Shown: one piece after another, positions 36,716 through 49,608 of the stretch
Layout: every line of letters begins with the position of its first letter
How positions within the stretch are numbered: the first letter of the stretch is position 1
Origin: Eopsaltria australis
Lineage: Eukaryota > Chordata > Aves > Passeriformes > Petroicidae
Direction: 5' to 3'
Assembly: GCA_034509425.1 (NCBI GenBank)
Contig: JAVTVJ010000040.1
Location: 5,257,001 to 5,321,000, forward strand
Length of the DNA: 64,000 nt
Notes under the pieces: model-generated
The model's database searches: none
What the model was told of the DNA's origin: nothing
The model's input: the letters and a program-made list of their open reading frames with translations, nothing else
Position numbers and translations under genes: made by a program

Positions 36716-37246
36716 TGTCATGGTTAAACCCCAGTAGGCAGCTAAGCACCACACAGCTGCTCACTCACACCTCCACGTTGGGATGGGGAAGACAATCAGA
36801 AGGGTAAAAGTGAGAGAACTCGTGGGTTGACATAAATACAGATTAATAAATAAAAGGACTGTGCATAAATAAAGAAGATGAAGAATTCACTCCCTATTTC
36901 CCATGGGCAGGCAGGCAAGTGTTCAGCCATTTCTAGGGTTTCATCACATGTAGCACTTACTTGGAAAGATAAATGTCATAACTCCAAACATCCCCACTTC
37001 CTCTTTCTTCCACCTTACAGCATTTATTGCTAAGCACACAACCATATGGTATGAGATATTCCTTTGATCAATTGCGGCCAACTACCCTGGCTATGTCCTC
37101 TCCCAACCTCCTGCCTGCTCCCACCCTACTCACCGATGAGGCAGTGTGAAAAGTAGAAAAGGCCTATTTTGGTGACAAATCCAAAATAGAGCATCATATG
37201 ATCTGCTACAAAGAAAATGAACTCTATTCCAGCCAAAACCAGTACA
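36716..37246 (-). mobile_element. Avian ERV LTR, complete solo copy (family A)
   Basis: This is a minus-strand copy of the LTR family seen at 3345. In plus orientation it begins TGTCATGGTTAAACCCCAGT and ends CAGCCAAAACCAGTACA. The LTR itself therefore starts TGTACTGGTTTTGGCTGG and ends GGTTTAACCATGACA. The GTGGGTTGACATAAATACAG block is the decayed complement of the TTTATCTCAACCCAC segment. Both TG/CA termini are intact over 531 bp. Flanks TTATA (left) and ATATA (right) agree at 4 of 5 positions, fitting a decayed 5-bp target duplication. There is no internal proviral DNA on either side. Confidence 0.88.
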
Positions 37247-37454
37247 ATATAATATGCAGAATCTATGTCACAGTATGCTGAAAATGCTGGTGTCATGGGA
37301 GTTGCACCTGGGCTGGACAAGTTCATGAGGGAGCCACCAGAGGCTTTAAATATCTACCAAGCCTTTCTAGTGGCAGAAATTGCTGGACAATGGGACAGAA
37401 CTCCAGGAAAAGATCAGATATGCTTTCCCTCTTCTCCCCTTGATGTGAACAGCC

Positions 37455-37525
37455 ACTGTTGACCACTGCTGGAGACTGGACAGGTGAGCATGACTAGCCT
37501 TTCATCTGACACAAAGTGAGCACTA
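37455..37525 (+). mobile_element. Ancient CR1/L3-type LINE 3' relic
   Basis: CCACTGCTGGAGACTGGACA followed by a decayed GACTAGCCTTTCATCTGACACAAAG-like block resembles the CTGCTGGAGACAGGATACTGGGCTAGATGGACCTTTGGTCTGACCCAG end of old amniote CR1/L3 elements. The match is patchy, as expected for an insertion predating birds. It adjoins, but is not part of, the younger LTR to the left. Confidence 0.45.
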
Positions 37526-40500
37526 TTTTTAGCAAACCTACACAAAACATTTACAAGCAAATCTGTCTTACACAATGGCATAATATAATAATTATCTCTG
37601 CTTAGTTCTTTATTCCTAATAAATCCTAGGACAAATGACATCTCAATTACCACAGTTCATTATGACTCTTAGATAATTCTTCTCTTTTCCCCAGCTGAGT
37701 TCAAAATATGGCTTAAAGCACTCCTCATAAAGAAGTTTTTTCACGGTAGGATGTCCCAAGGGACAGTTTGTGATCCAGTTAAAAAAGGAACCAGTTACTA
37801 ATGGCAAATACTTTCATTAAGTGAGATCTGTTTCTTTTGCTTCCTGGTACTATTATTATGTTCTTCAGTATTATAAACTTTTATTAGAACAAGCACGCCT
37901 CTCTAATCCTCGCAGATAAAACAAGGTCAGAACATGGACAGTCGTAACATCTGCATGAGTTAGCACTCAGGGCTCTGGGATGTGTGAATTGCTTAATGGG
38001 TTGTTAACTCAGATGTGCATTGATAATAACTGAAAGATCAACTTGTCAACATTACTTATTTGGCCACTGATCAAAGCACTATAAGAGGATGAGGGAGATA
38101 ATATGAAGGTCAGAATAATTTTCTGGGGGGATTTCACTTTGGCACATGAATATTGTTACTCCTTAATAGGTTACTGAGGGGAAAAAAAAACAATTATGAA
38201 ACTCAGGTTGAGTCAGTATGTGGAACACCATTCCAAGCACGGAACTAGTCTGAGCCCATGCTGCATTTAGAACTCACTGGTGAACCCAAGGAGTCAAAAT
38301 GCACAAGATAAAATCTTGTTCAAGGCTCTGAACAGATTCTCATTTTAGTGTCTTATATGTGTGAAACTTAATTTACAATTCCTAGAGTTTCTTTGAGTTC
38401 AAGACCTACTGTCCAAGTAACATTCACCAGAGACATCCCTGTGGCCTAGATATGCAAGGAACTCTGTGATAGAATAAAACAATAGCTGCCTGGGAGAGTT
38501 TCATCTAATATCTACTATTGTTTTGAAGGCAGGCATAAAGCACAGAAGAGAGAATGTTTCATTTAGTTTCAGTATTCCAATGAAATGACTTAAATGATAC
38601 GAGCTGAATGTTTTTGTTTCATTATACAGGTATCTGTCTTCATGATATTTTTTTTCTTCTTTTAATCAGAATTTTGTTCTGAATAGATCTTATTAAAAGA
38701 AAAATTGAAGAAGGCAGACTGTGAGGTGTCAATCTCATTGGGGCAAAATTATCCACAAGAATATATGAACTGAATGTGACAATGGATGAAACAGGCACAA
38801 AACTTGCATAAAATTGTTCTCTATCCTGCAAGTTTTTCATTATCATTCTATTAACAAAACATCACCGTTTTTACAGTGAAAAACTTTAAAAATGCACAAG
38901 CTTTGCAGTAAACACTGGACCCAAGTAAGACCTCTAACACCCTCTCTAATAAAGGAAAATAGAAAACTCAGTGTGCTATATTGCCAACCCCAAAACTTGA
39001 CCCCAAAAAAAGAAAGTAAATTTTTCTTCAGTGTATGAGTGGGTTCTATCAGTTACCTTTAAGGAAAGAAGAAATTAGGGCACAGGCCAATATTAGAAGC
39101 TTATCTATAAATGAAGTATTGTTTCTGTCAAGGAGGTGTTGTATTTATTCAGTTGCTCTAACTGGAGAGCCATCTTAATTCTCCTGTATTAGTGGTTTGG
39201 CTACTCTTAGATGCCTTTGCCAGAAGACACTGCAATTCTGCTCAAGTATACTATAACAAATCTATTTTTTGGTGAAAGGAAAATTATATATTCAATGTGT
39301 CAACATATATATAATTTGCAGGCTATAAATGAGCAGTTACAAGTTTTAGACATTTCTAGGAAGACTCAGGGTATGTAGTATTGAGTTGTATCTGTCACCT
39401 TGAATCCCTGCAGCATCAGGCTTGTTATAACAAAGCTCCTGTCCTGCCACACTGTAGGTTCAGATATATCTGAACAAATAAATCACTGTAATACACAAGT
39501 GCATCTACAAAACATGGCTGTCACCTACTGACATTTATTAAACAAAAAACTGGCAGCAAAAATACATGAAGCTAATGCCAGTCATTGGGAATATGCAACT
39601 ATTTATATTTATAAAGACATATATGTCAAAATAGAAAACAGTGTGGTCTGGAATCTCATTGCCAGCTATAACTTAAGGAAAATGATGCAACATTACCCTC
39701 TAATGGGAAACAATATTTTTAAGCACTGGAATCACAAGGTATGGTTTCATCATCAAAAGTTTTCTTTTAAGGTAAGAATAAATTACTGAAAAATGGAAAC
39801 CAAATCTACTGAACTTCTAAAGACCAGATTATTCCTGTTGAAAAGGATTTTTCCAGAAAAAATCCCAAACCTCAGTCTAAAGATATTGGCTATCTACTCT
39901 TCCATTAGCCCTTAGTACTGTCCTGTGGAACCACTGGGCTAAAAATGAAGATACCCATGGTGCTCTTGGGTGCTCTTGCATCAGTATTTTAGTTCAGAAT
40001 GTGAGTGTCTTTTATTGCCAATTTCTGATCATCCTTACTTACATTTGTATTGAGGAGAAATCTTGGAGCATAGAAATTGTATTGCTTTCAGGTGAAACTG
40101 AAACAGAAGCTGTGCCCCAAATTCAAATCAGGAGCTGGTATTCAGTGCAGTACAGAGATAGTCTAAAGTAATACAACAGCCTGCAGATGAAAATGATGTG
40201 GGCTTTGAGTCCTTATCTTTATCTGGTTTTCTTTCTGATCTGTTCCAATTGCACTATTTGCTCATGTGGATGTACTCTCAGTCAGCCAAAATGGAAGTAA
40301 ACAGACTTACCTGTTTCTTTTATATATGCTTGCACAGCCTTAAAACGGTGTCACAATAATCTGTATAACAATAAAATCACAAGTGCAGCCTTGGACATTT
40401 ACATTTAAGTAGTTATGTAAGAAATGCTGGTACACTGTGAATTTAAAAACTAACATTAGTTACATGATAGGATAGAAAGCCTATCTCTTTTTGTGCTCAC

Positions 40501-41565
40501 TTTTGCAAATAATTCTAATGATACTAGTGGAATGACCTGTTTAATATAGTCAGCTGCTTACAAAGTTGGAATTGCAGTATTTTTCATACCTTAGCTTTGC
40601 TAAAGGGTTTTACAGACGAAGTTACAAACTGAGAACCAATCAGTTTGCTTTCATACAAACTAAACCTGGGGAAGATTTTTGTATAGAGATGCCACTTTAA
40701 TGCACATGCTCCCAGAGGACATTATCATTCTGCAATGCTATCACCATGCTTCAGTTTCCCTGCAGGGTTCACTAGAAATAGGAATTCTCCCTCCACTTTA
40801 GGCGTTACAGTCTTCTTCAGATGGACAGTGAACACTTGATTCAAACTGAAGTCCTTGATTGAGACTTTGGCTCAGCATAGATTTTAACACACTCAGTAAC
40901 AGAGAAGTCAGTTGCTATAGCCCACAGGTCTCCTGCTCTGGAAGAGAGCAGTAAGCAATTATCTAGGTCATATCTAATTTATCTTAGCAATTAGGCCAGA
41001 CTTCCCACATGCAAAGTGCTTCCATTCAAAGACAGGTTATGCAATATTTGGTAATCAAGATTCCTTTCTTTTAAGCCTACTACCCAGCCCAAATGTGCCT
41101 AATTTAATCTAGCTGAGTTCTACACTTTTAACTCATTGGAAATGATGAAAGGTTTGAAAAAAGCCACAGAATGTGGCAAAAAAAGACATACGAGTGAAAG
41201 GATAATGGACTTCCAGATTACTGACTTCTTCTAAATAATACTTTGAAATTATAAGCAGTAAGGAATTTGAGGACTATGAATAATCTCTTCCTCCCAACCC
41301 AGTGTTTTACTTAATACAAAAGCCTTAAAAAGCCTTAAAAATCCTTAAAATAGATGCCTGGGATTTAATTTAGTATGGATTCAGAAGTAAGAGTGCCACC
41401 TAGTGAATCACTATTACCACACTGTAGCTCCTCATTGAATTTATGGGAAATCCCTCACCAGTAACTTTGAAGTGGAGGGACAATATTTGGGAGGCATCTT
41501 ATTTTTCCTTAGGTTGTGTATGTAGCACAAACAGAAGTTAAGAGCTTAAGGCAGAAACCACTGTG
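37526..41565. other. AT-rich unique sequence with a small 10-bp tandem repeat
   Basis: No gene or major repeat was recognised. At 41321-41350 the 10-mer AGCCTTAAAA occurs three times in tandem (third copy ATCCTTAAAA). Confidence 0.5.
41321..41350. repeat. Three-copy 10-bp tandem repeat
   Basis: AGCCTTAAAA, AGCCTTAAAA, ATCCTTAAAA: period 10 with one substitution in the third copy. This is a young or actively slipping minisatellite seed in unique sequence. Confidence 0.85.
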
Positions 41566-41645
41566 AGGAGATTCTATAGGCTGTGTTATTCAGGAGGGCA
41601 GACCAGGTAATCACTAACCATCATGGTCCTTACCGTCTATTGAGG
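41566..41645 (+). mobile_element. Ancient reptile-type CR1/L3 LINE 3' relic
   Basis: GTTATTCAGGAGGGCAGACC followed by AGGTAATCACTAACCATCAT, GGTCCTTACCGTCTATTGA matches the 3' tail order of CR1/L3 elements frequent in turtles and crocodiles (a GTTATACAGGAGGTCAGACT...GATGATC...ATGGTCCCTTCTGGCC...TCTATGA pattern). Divergence is high but the block order is preserved. Such copies in birds predate the avian radiation. Confidence 0.6.
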
Positions 41646-42327
41646 TTATTAATTTCAGCTGGCAAGCTCTGACAGGCTGGAGAAAAAGGATATTCACCAC
41701 TGATGTTAGTATGTATTCTGTTTTTCTTACATATGTGCTAGTATTAGTTCATCTTGTGAAATTCAAATAGTCCTTGAGGGCAGGCTCCACATTTCTCCAT
41801 AAATGTAGCTAATCCAGCTGGCAAGTCATTCACTCAGAGCACAGATGGAAACTGTGCAGATGCTCTCCGATCTAACTTAAATAATAAAATTCCTGTTGAA
41901 TCTCATCAATGTGCAACACATAAAACAATGTGAATTACTGTTCATTATTCCTCCGACAACTACAATCAATAATGCAAAATATTCCAGTGTCTCACTAATA
42001 TTTGTAAAGAAGTTTCTACTGAGAAAACAGCAATGTGTCTTCTGTTCCTAAGGGACAATATAATCCTCGATTTGTCTGTTCCCTCACTTGGTTTTATAAA
42101 ATTTATTTTTTTAATTTCTATGTTTTTAATTTCATTTTTCTAATTTCACATTTTTATGTGCTTATGTGCATTCATGTCTCTGTCATCCATTTGGATTTAT
42201 TCCCAAAACTGCTTTTCATTTTACAGCCATTGTTTTCTGTAATTTTTATACCTTGTACCCATGTTTATGGGAGTGCTATTTTGCTCTGTCATATGCCCAG
42301 AAGGGTCATTTACAAAAGAAGAAAAAC

Positions 42328-42395
42328 ATCATTATCTTTGTTTAACAGCTAGTGAGACTCAGACACAGAGGTTAAGTGACTTACCAAGCAGAAGT
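42328..42395 (-). mobile_element. MIR-like ancient SINE relic
   Basis: ATTATCTTTGTTTAACAGCT, then AGTGAGACTCAGACACAGAG, then GTTAAGTGACTTACCAAGCA aligns block by block with the reverse complement of the MIR core: ATTATCCCCATTTTACAG, GAAACTGAGGCACAGAG, GTTAAGTGACTTGCCCAAGG. The order and spacing make coincidence unlikely. MIR is a tRNA-derived CORE-SINE that was active in early amniote ancestry, so this copy is very old. It has no coding function. Confidence 0.65.
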
Positions 42396-45300
42396 TATTG
42401 GCGAAACTGAAAATAAGTCTGTTATCTACCATCTTCAAACATACTGTCTTTTAGACTGAAGAAAATCCACTGCTGATTGCAAAGGGAAAGATAAAATGAT
42501 AAATATCGCTGGCTCCAATTCTATTACACTATTAAGTAAATCTTCACTTGTCAGGTAGAGCCATTGGTAACTGACTGTCATTAGTTTCAGCTCAGTGCTT
42601 ACAGCCTGTAGGAACAAAGATACTACACTGAACATCCATTTAAAAAGCAATTCCATAACTTTGAAATGCCACTGGATTGCCACCACTGATTTTGTAATTA
42701 TTTCAGATCATTTCATAATCTTTAGGAAAAACTGTCTAAAAGTAATTGTATCACATACAAGTTCATTTGAGAAAAAGAGCCACCTAACACTGAAGCTGTT
42801 TCTTCTTTGCTAAGATAGCTCTTTTATGTGTAATTTTTATTAAACAGTAGTGGTCAGACTGATATTCAACATAATCTCAGAAGCAAAACAATAAAAAAGG
42901 TAGAGTATAGGCTACAAATCTCAGAGCAATTCAAGCAGAGAATGATAAATGACAGATCTGGTGGTTGCATTAGCTGCTTGTACTGTATGTAAGTAATATT
43001 AACACAAGTGTAAACTTTTAAATATGTTTACTGAGTAAAAAGCCCGCTAAACAAATTGAGCAGATAAAAACCTCACTCCTGCAATCCGATGAATCAGGCA
43101 ATTTGTGAACCTGATGACTGGTTTTGACCATTAGTAGTAAATGCCCCAAAAAGCACATTTGGGCATTGGGAAGAGGACCCAGTAACCACAGATGTCCTTT
43201 GCAACTGTTGTGTGTTTTCTGGTTTTTTTTTTCCCAGCACTTTAAATGTAGAAACTAGAGCTGTCCAACTTCTTTCATCTGAATTCAAGTGGTCTCCTGT
43301 TTGAGCCGATGCCCAGCAGTAATCAGGAGACAATAAACTATCATATTACCAAAACATTACTCTGCAAAGAAGTTTATTCCCACAGGTTTTTCTTAAGTTA
43401 ACAGGTAGATGCTTGTTGACTTCCCCCTTTCTCTGCTAGACTTTATGTTTTCTGTATTTTGAACTTCAAAGCTGTGGTAAATTCACTGAACATGCCCTAG
43501 GAAGATATTCTTTAGGGTGAAATGGAGGAGAGCATGCCCTGGATGGGACACATTACCACAAATTAATGGTGTCTTTTCCTGGTCTCTCAGAAACATCGAT
43601 CTAGACAGGAAAGGTGAGATAAAATCAGAGAACATTAAAGGTTCATTATTTTAAGATTTTGAAGGAAGTCTTGGTGACGAATGTAGGCAGGATCAAAACA
43701 AAAATTACAAATCTTATTTTTGCAAGCTAATCTTTTATTCTCAATGGTGATCTTGTACTGATGAAATTGACATTTTCAGAAAAAAAGAAGCAAGTAAAAT
43801 ATCACTGACAGCTAGAAAAATTGATTATAAATGAAGGTTTATTTTTGTTATTGTAGTGGTGCTATATATTTTAATCAATGATTTCTTAAGATTAGACCCC
43901 TATAGGGAATAAAATAATCCCACTTTTAAGATAGTTAAATGAAGGAATAATTATTGTAAATATTCAAATTTGGTTCAGCTAGTTAGGACTGATAAAAATC
44001 AAAACTTTCCATCCAAGGTGGTAATCATAGCTTGATACGCTTACAAATGAACAATGCAAGAAAAAGCACTGTTCCATAATAAACATGTCTGCGCCTTACT
44101 GTACAGTTTCTGCCCTCTGAAAAAAGTGATGCGTTTACTACTTTTCCAGTAGGTTATTAGGTTTATTTACTGAGGCCATCATCCAAGAAAGCTGGCTTTT
44201 GCAAGAATATTCAGTAACTGACAAAAAATTGCAACTGCAAAGTTCATTTGATGTAAATAGGCCTGGCAAACCTGGCAATATGAAAAGTACTTGATTCAAC
44301 TGAGCTGTTTCCAAAGTCAACTACTCAAAATTACATAATTATTACAAAATTGCACGTGTTCTTTACAGATATTGTACATGAAACTTCGAGTATCTCAAAT
44401 GTAGGTTTTGACCTGTGAAGTGTCTTTGCCTCCATTATCACAAATGTGGATCTACTCTGTGTAAGCATTTGAATATCAGGAGGGCCCAAGGCAGAAACAC
44501 AATTAAGAAACACATGTGTTCATGGTCATCTGAAATGTTCTAGCAGACCCAAAATACAATATCAGAAGATATTCATGGGACTTGAAGAATACCTGCATCT
44601 TTTGGTCTGGCAGGGCAGCTGTAGAACACTTGAAGGCATGCTGAGTGATGCTAGAAGTATAGGCTTAGAGGCAGTGTCCTACCCAGATTCTAAAATGTGG
44701 GATATTCCTCTAGTGCTGTGTGCCTGGATCTGCAGGTGGCAGGCATGTAAGGCACTGCTCAATCCAAAGTCCTGGGGAACTTTTATAGAAGGTTCTTCAC
44801 CTGATCACACAAATTGTCCTACTCCTTGCTTACCCAGAGTCTGTCACACAAAAAGAACTAGTGTCCTATTTTTTTCCTGGAGGGTAGTCAGGCACATCAG
44901 CTGTACTACTGCCAGCTCTTCTTCCACCCATCCAGAGTCTGCCTGGTGAGTGGACTGCCTGTGGGTGGGAGAAGTTCAGAACCATGATCAGACATGTATT
45001 GTCTTCCAGTGCCTTGCATGTGCCCTACACCTTAAGCATGGTCCAAGGTCAAGAGAAAGCCACACAAGGAATGTGCTATTGTAGCAGAGTGGAAAGAAAA
45101 GAGAGTCTGCAGCTGGGATTTTCCCAGCTTCATGCCATGCAAGAATGATAAACTGTAGGCCTGACAGAGCTGTTTCAGATGATACACAGGGTGTGGGATG
45201 CATTCATTGAACGCAGTATATCATTTCCCTGCCAAAACTGTAGTTGGTTTCAACAGAGAGAAGGGAGGGGGAAGCCATGTGCATGCTCTGATAAAGATAT

Positions 45301-46321
45301 CTAGGAAGGACAAACTTCATCATGTGGCACATGTTCATTTCTTGCTCAAAATTATGATCATTTATGTGGTGACTGGACAGCAATCTCATAATTCTTTTGC
45401 TAGCAGCAAAAACTTTTGGAAATGATACCAGGAGCAAAGAACAGCCTGCTAACCAAAATTATAAGCATGTTTTCTTGCCAGATCCTATTACAACTCCATC
45501 TTTTATATTTTATTTTTGAAAAATATTTACTGATGCTGCCTTGATCCCTTAAAAATAGCAACTTACCTTCCTGTAAGATTCCTCTTATTCTTTCCTATAC
45601 AATTTTTTGTATTTGTAGAGATATTTATTAGTAATTTTAGAGCAAATTTTTTAGTGAAATAGGCTGGCAGATTGATTTTGATTTGTCAAAATCACTAGTA
45701 AAACATTCCCATATGAAATATTATCATCTTTAAATGTTCTGTGTGAGGATTTTTTAATACAGGAAATCACAATTAAACCATTGTGGAGTCTTGTATAAGG
45801 TAAATATACAGTTAATTAAAATTTATAGCAAATTCTATCTAACATAAAAAGTCTGCTGTAGTCCCACAGACCCCATATTAGTCTAGGGATCACACAGGTA
45901 TATTTGAGAGAAGAATGCAAGGGTGGTTGCAGCTTCCCATCTGTCAGAAAACCCTGTGCTCAAACATAACAACACACAGACAAAACTAATGCACTGAGGT
46001 TGACAGAGAAGCAGAAAAAACATGGCAGAACTATCAATATAGGAGCACCAGAACAATATCTTCTAGTTACAGCTTGCTTTCTGTATGTGAATGTAAAAAA
46101 AATAGACACAAGAGTTCATTGCCACCTTCTGCAACATGGAAGAAATATACCCTGAATAAAATGACAAAATTTTATAGATACAGAGATAGATAAAAATGGG
46201 TAAGTATTTAAAAGCTATGGATCTACGGGAGTGAGCCCAATGAAAGGCCAAGATGATGATGAAGGGACCAGTCTTTCTTCTCATGCAAAGAAAGACTGAC
46301 AGCTGGCATTTTTCAGCCCAG
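42396..46321. other. AT-rich sequence with one GC-richer island, no gene seen
   Basis: From about 44.55 to 45.2 kb the composition is GC-richer and holds a 124-codon plus-strand frame (44575-44949), followed by a symmetric kappaB-like site. It resembles no repeat or exon I know. The rest is AT-rich spacer. Confidence 0.4.
45111..45129. promoter_or_regulatory. Symmetric kappaB-like motif in a palindrome
   Basis: AGCTGGGATTTTCCCAGCT has 8-bp perfect arms around TTT and contains GGGATTTTCC, which fits the NF-kappaB consensus GGGRNWYYCC. It is a sequence match only and nothing shows that it is used. Confidence 0.3.
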
Positions 46322-46656
46322 AGATGAGAAGACTCAGGGAGAATGTTATAAATACCTGAAGGAAAGGTGCAAGTAAGAGAGTGAGGCTCTGAAAGTGGTG
46401 CATGGTGACAGGGCAAGAGGCAACGGGCACAAATGAGACACAGGAGGTTCCCTCTGAACATCAGGAAACACTTTTTTTACTGTGAGAGTGACCAAACACT
46501 GGCACAAGTTGTACAGAGAAGTGGAGTGTCCATCCTTAGGGATATTCAAAAGCCATCTCAACATTATCCTTGGCAACAGTTTCTAGGTGACCCTCCTTGA
46601 TGAAGGGTGTTGGACCAGATGAACTCCTTTCCCATCTCAAACATTCTGTGATTTTG
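46322..46656 (+). mobile_element. CR1: CR1 LINE 3' fragment (~335 bp)
   Basis: The plus strand carries the CR1 3' region in order: GAGAAGACTCAGGGAGAATG, ATAAATACCTGAAGG, GGTGACAGGGCAAGAGGCAA, CGGGCACAAATGAGACACAG, TTCCCTCTGAACATCAGGAA, CACTGGCACAAGTTG, a GGATATTCAAAAGCCATCTC block, TTGGACCAGATGAACTCCTT, and the terminal ATTCTGTGATTTTG. It covers the very end of ORF2 and the 3' UTR, with no intact reading frame. Of the CR1 copies here it is the one readable furthest upstream from its 3' terminus. Confidence 0.95.
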
Positions 46657-49484
46657 GGAACATTTCTTGCAAGAGTATTTTTTCATCCTATTCTATCTAC
46701 ATTTTAGAGTGAACTGTAAGGAAACAGCCTAAACTAAACACAAGATATATATTACACTTTCAAGTTATGTTACTAATTCCTTCAGTCTGAAAGGCTAAAG
46801 TTAATCAATATTTTTTCCTGTGGGACATTTGCATTCAGATGCAACCTTCTCAGGTGTGAAAACATGCTTTCTTTCTACAGGTTTAATACCACAATCATAC
46901 ATTATTCAGTCAGTATGCAGTGAATGAAGCAGTGTTAAACTCAGCAAAGATGCATTTCTTTCAGACTAAATCATCTGTCTTGGATATTAAGGATCTGTTC
47001 ATGCAATCCACCTTCCTATAGAATTTTCTCTGAACATACACAGTGTTTCTAAAGAAACCATGTGTTTTATTCTCCATTTTGTTCATTACTTTTTTTCCCC
47101 AAAAGTTACTTGTGTAAACCAGGCCCAAAAAATTTCTTCCCAGGAGATAAAACTTTGTGAACAATGAGCAAATGACAAAGCCCTTTTACTTGCATACAAC
47201 AAAAATGAAAGAAAATCAAATATCCAACTACAACTATATTTGTTTCTGTCTTAGTGCTTTAGAGATCTAAAATGTGGGGATATGTTTCACATGTAAGTAC
47301 TAAATAGATAATACAAAATTACCTTAATTTTGAAGAAGTTTTGAAAGCGACACTTCAAATACAAATATGCAACTTGTTAGTCATTACTTGGGTCAATTTC
47401 TCTTGTCTGCCCTTTGCTTGAGCATATTTCTTCTGTTAGCCAGCAGCTTTCCTGAATGATGACGTCCACAAAACTGATCATAATGTTTCAGGGTTTCATG
47501 TAAACATAACTTTATTTATCTAGATAGTGTGATGGTTTAAATTCGACAGATTCCTACTCTGGTTTTTGCTTTCAAAATGATTTTTGGAAGAGAGACTCAG
47601 CTATGGAACAAAGAACATCAATTATTTACATGACTACCCAATTAGTCAATGATTATCAAATCCAGTGTCTTGGCACTGCAGGACCATCAACTCATCTGGG
47701 ATAGCAACAACATTGTTTCACCTGCACAAAGGAAATATTGACAGAAGCAGCTGTGACATCTACTCCCTGCATAGAGAGATACACTGAAGTCAAGATCAGA
47801 CAAAGTGAAATAGAATTATATATTACCTGAATGAAGCGGGTGGAAAAAAAAAAGCCCACAGTGAATTTCTACACTGGAGTCATAACCTAACCGTGAACAG
47901 AAATATACAGAGAGAAGAATTAAAGAAGTCCTATTGATTGAGAACATTTTTCAAGTGAAATAGTGATAAACCTTTTTTATAGATGATTGCCATCACATGA
48001 TTGAAATAAGCAAGACTTAAACAGCATTTAAATAAATAAAAATGGTGGGCAATACATTAGTCTCACATGGTGAACAGATAATTTAATTATTTTCTGAGGC
48101 ATAATGTCATTTTCTCTACAGTCATATTTTTTGTTGAAACAGGTTCCTCCAAAAAGTAAAAGGAAAAATTACAGAAGTCATAAATCATGTGAACATAAGA
48201 AACTCTAATCTAATATAAAATTCCCAATAAAAGTGACAGGTATAATGTAAATTTTGAATGAGTAAATATTTTCTAAACCAAAACAGCACTGATTAATTCC
48301 AAAAGCAACTTGGGGAATGGCTTTTATACTTGTTACACCAGCTACTTGGTCTTGAACATTAGAAGTACAAACTCAGAAAAATCTCCAATGATCATCTGTT
48401 CAGAGACTTAATTTTCTATTTGCAAAGCTTCTGCAGGTTGAAATACAGAGTTATGAGCATCTCTGGCCTCCACATTCAGCTTGTGTTTGAATTGACTCTG
48501 GGCTGTGTGTCTGCTGCAGGCTTGTGCCACGCAGTTACTGGAGCACAAGTCTACACTTCAGAGCTTCCCATCAAGGCAGCTCTGCAAATCTTTACACTTG
48601 TACTGTGTGTCAGCTCACTGCAGCATTGCAGTGCAAGGAGACTGGAGGACAAAGTGACATGGTTGATTCTATCACTGAGGAAAATAGAGATACCTGTGGG
48701 TTTTAGAGATTCAGTGGTAGAGTATCAGCAAAAGTGGCTCAAACACTGGGAAATTTTTCAAATGCCCCCAGACTGATGCTGTAGCACTTTCCAGTCATTA
48801 TTCTGGCAAAGATGCAAATGAAAACTAGTGGAGGTTGTTGATGTAGGCCAAAGTGTAAAGGGGAAAGGTAGCACTTGCAACCCATAGATGATAACCCACA
48901 TACCGACAAAATGTTTTCCAGTAACATGGAAGAGTGTATCACGGTCTTAAATCATATGGGATGAAACAGTTTGCTGAATCTTGTCCCCAGCACACAACCT
49001 GTCAGTCCTGCTATAACTCATCAGTATGAAATAATCTATGTATTGTTTCAAGAGTTTCCAAAGGCTGAAAAGTAGAAGTTGAGGCTCTCATACTCCCTAT
49101 ATGAGCAATGCAGTAAGGCAGTGCTACATCGGACTTCTGAAAACAGGAACCAAGGTCATCTGGGGTCCCATTCTAGGAAGACAATACACTTAAAAGGAAA
49201 TGTAAATTTAAGAGGATTACCTTTCAAGAAATATATGAGAGCCAACCATAGTATCTACACAGGAGTAACTGTATGAGTTTACATTTTTCTCTTTTGAGGG
49301 CCCTGGGAAAGATAACAAGTCCTTAACATAAAGGATATGATTCAGTTCATAATTTTAAAAACTCCAGTGAATTTTCTGAAAGCACATGAGCTGTCCAAGC
49401 CCCTGTTTCAATTAATAGATATTGACAAAATATAGATTGTAGAGTGCAATTCAGGTGATGAGCCACTAGGTGACTGCCATATGC
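46657..49484. other. AT-rich unique sequence, no gene seen
   Basis: The largest frame, 118 codons at 48420-48776, reads a modestly GC-richer segment and resembles nothing known. No RNA gene or repeat was recognised. Confidence 0.45.
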
Positions 49485-49555
49485 GGGGCCAAATTCTTCT
49501 CTGAGTTTTATTGATGATATTGAATATATCTTCATTGACTTACTGGAATATGGCC
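49485..49555. repeat. Relic of an ancient palindromic (MITE-like) repeat
   Basis: GGGGCCAAATTCTTCTCTGA followed by a decayed TTTTATTGATG and later TTCATTGACTTACTGGAATA, then GGCC, reproduces the order of palindromic reptile repeats with GGGCCAAATTCTGCTCTCAG, TTACACTGATGTAAAT and CATTGACTTCAATGGAGTTA. The terminal GGGCCAAATTC motif is the clearest hallmark. The family name is not certain. Confidence 0.45.
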
Positions 49556-49608
49556 ATTGCTAGACATCTAAATTTTAAACACAAATTAAATCCACTCCAG
49601 TGATACCC

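Noticed and set aside
47525..47720. TGTGATGGTTTAAA as the edge of another family A LTR
   Set aside because: The following sequence does not contain any of the family's internal blocks.
48420..48776. 118-codon frame as a secreted or membrane protein
   Set aside because: The hydrophobic stretches are modest, no cysteine pattern or known family is visible, and there is no exon context.
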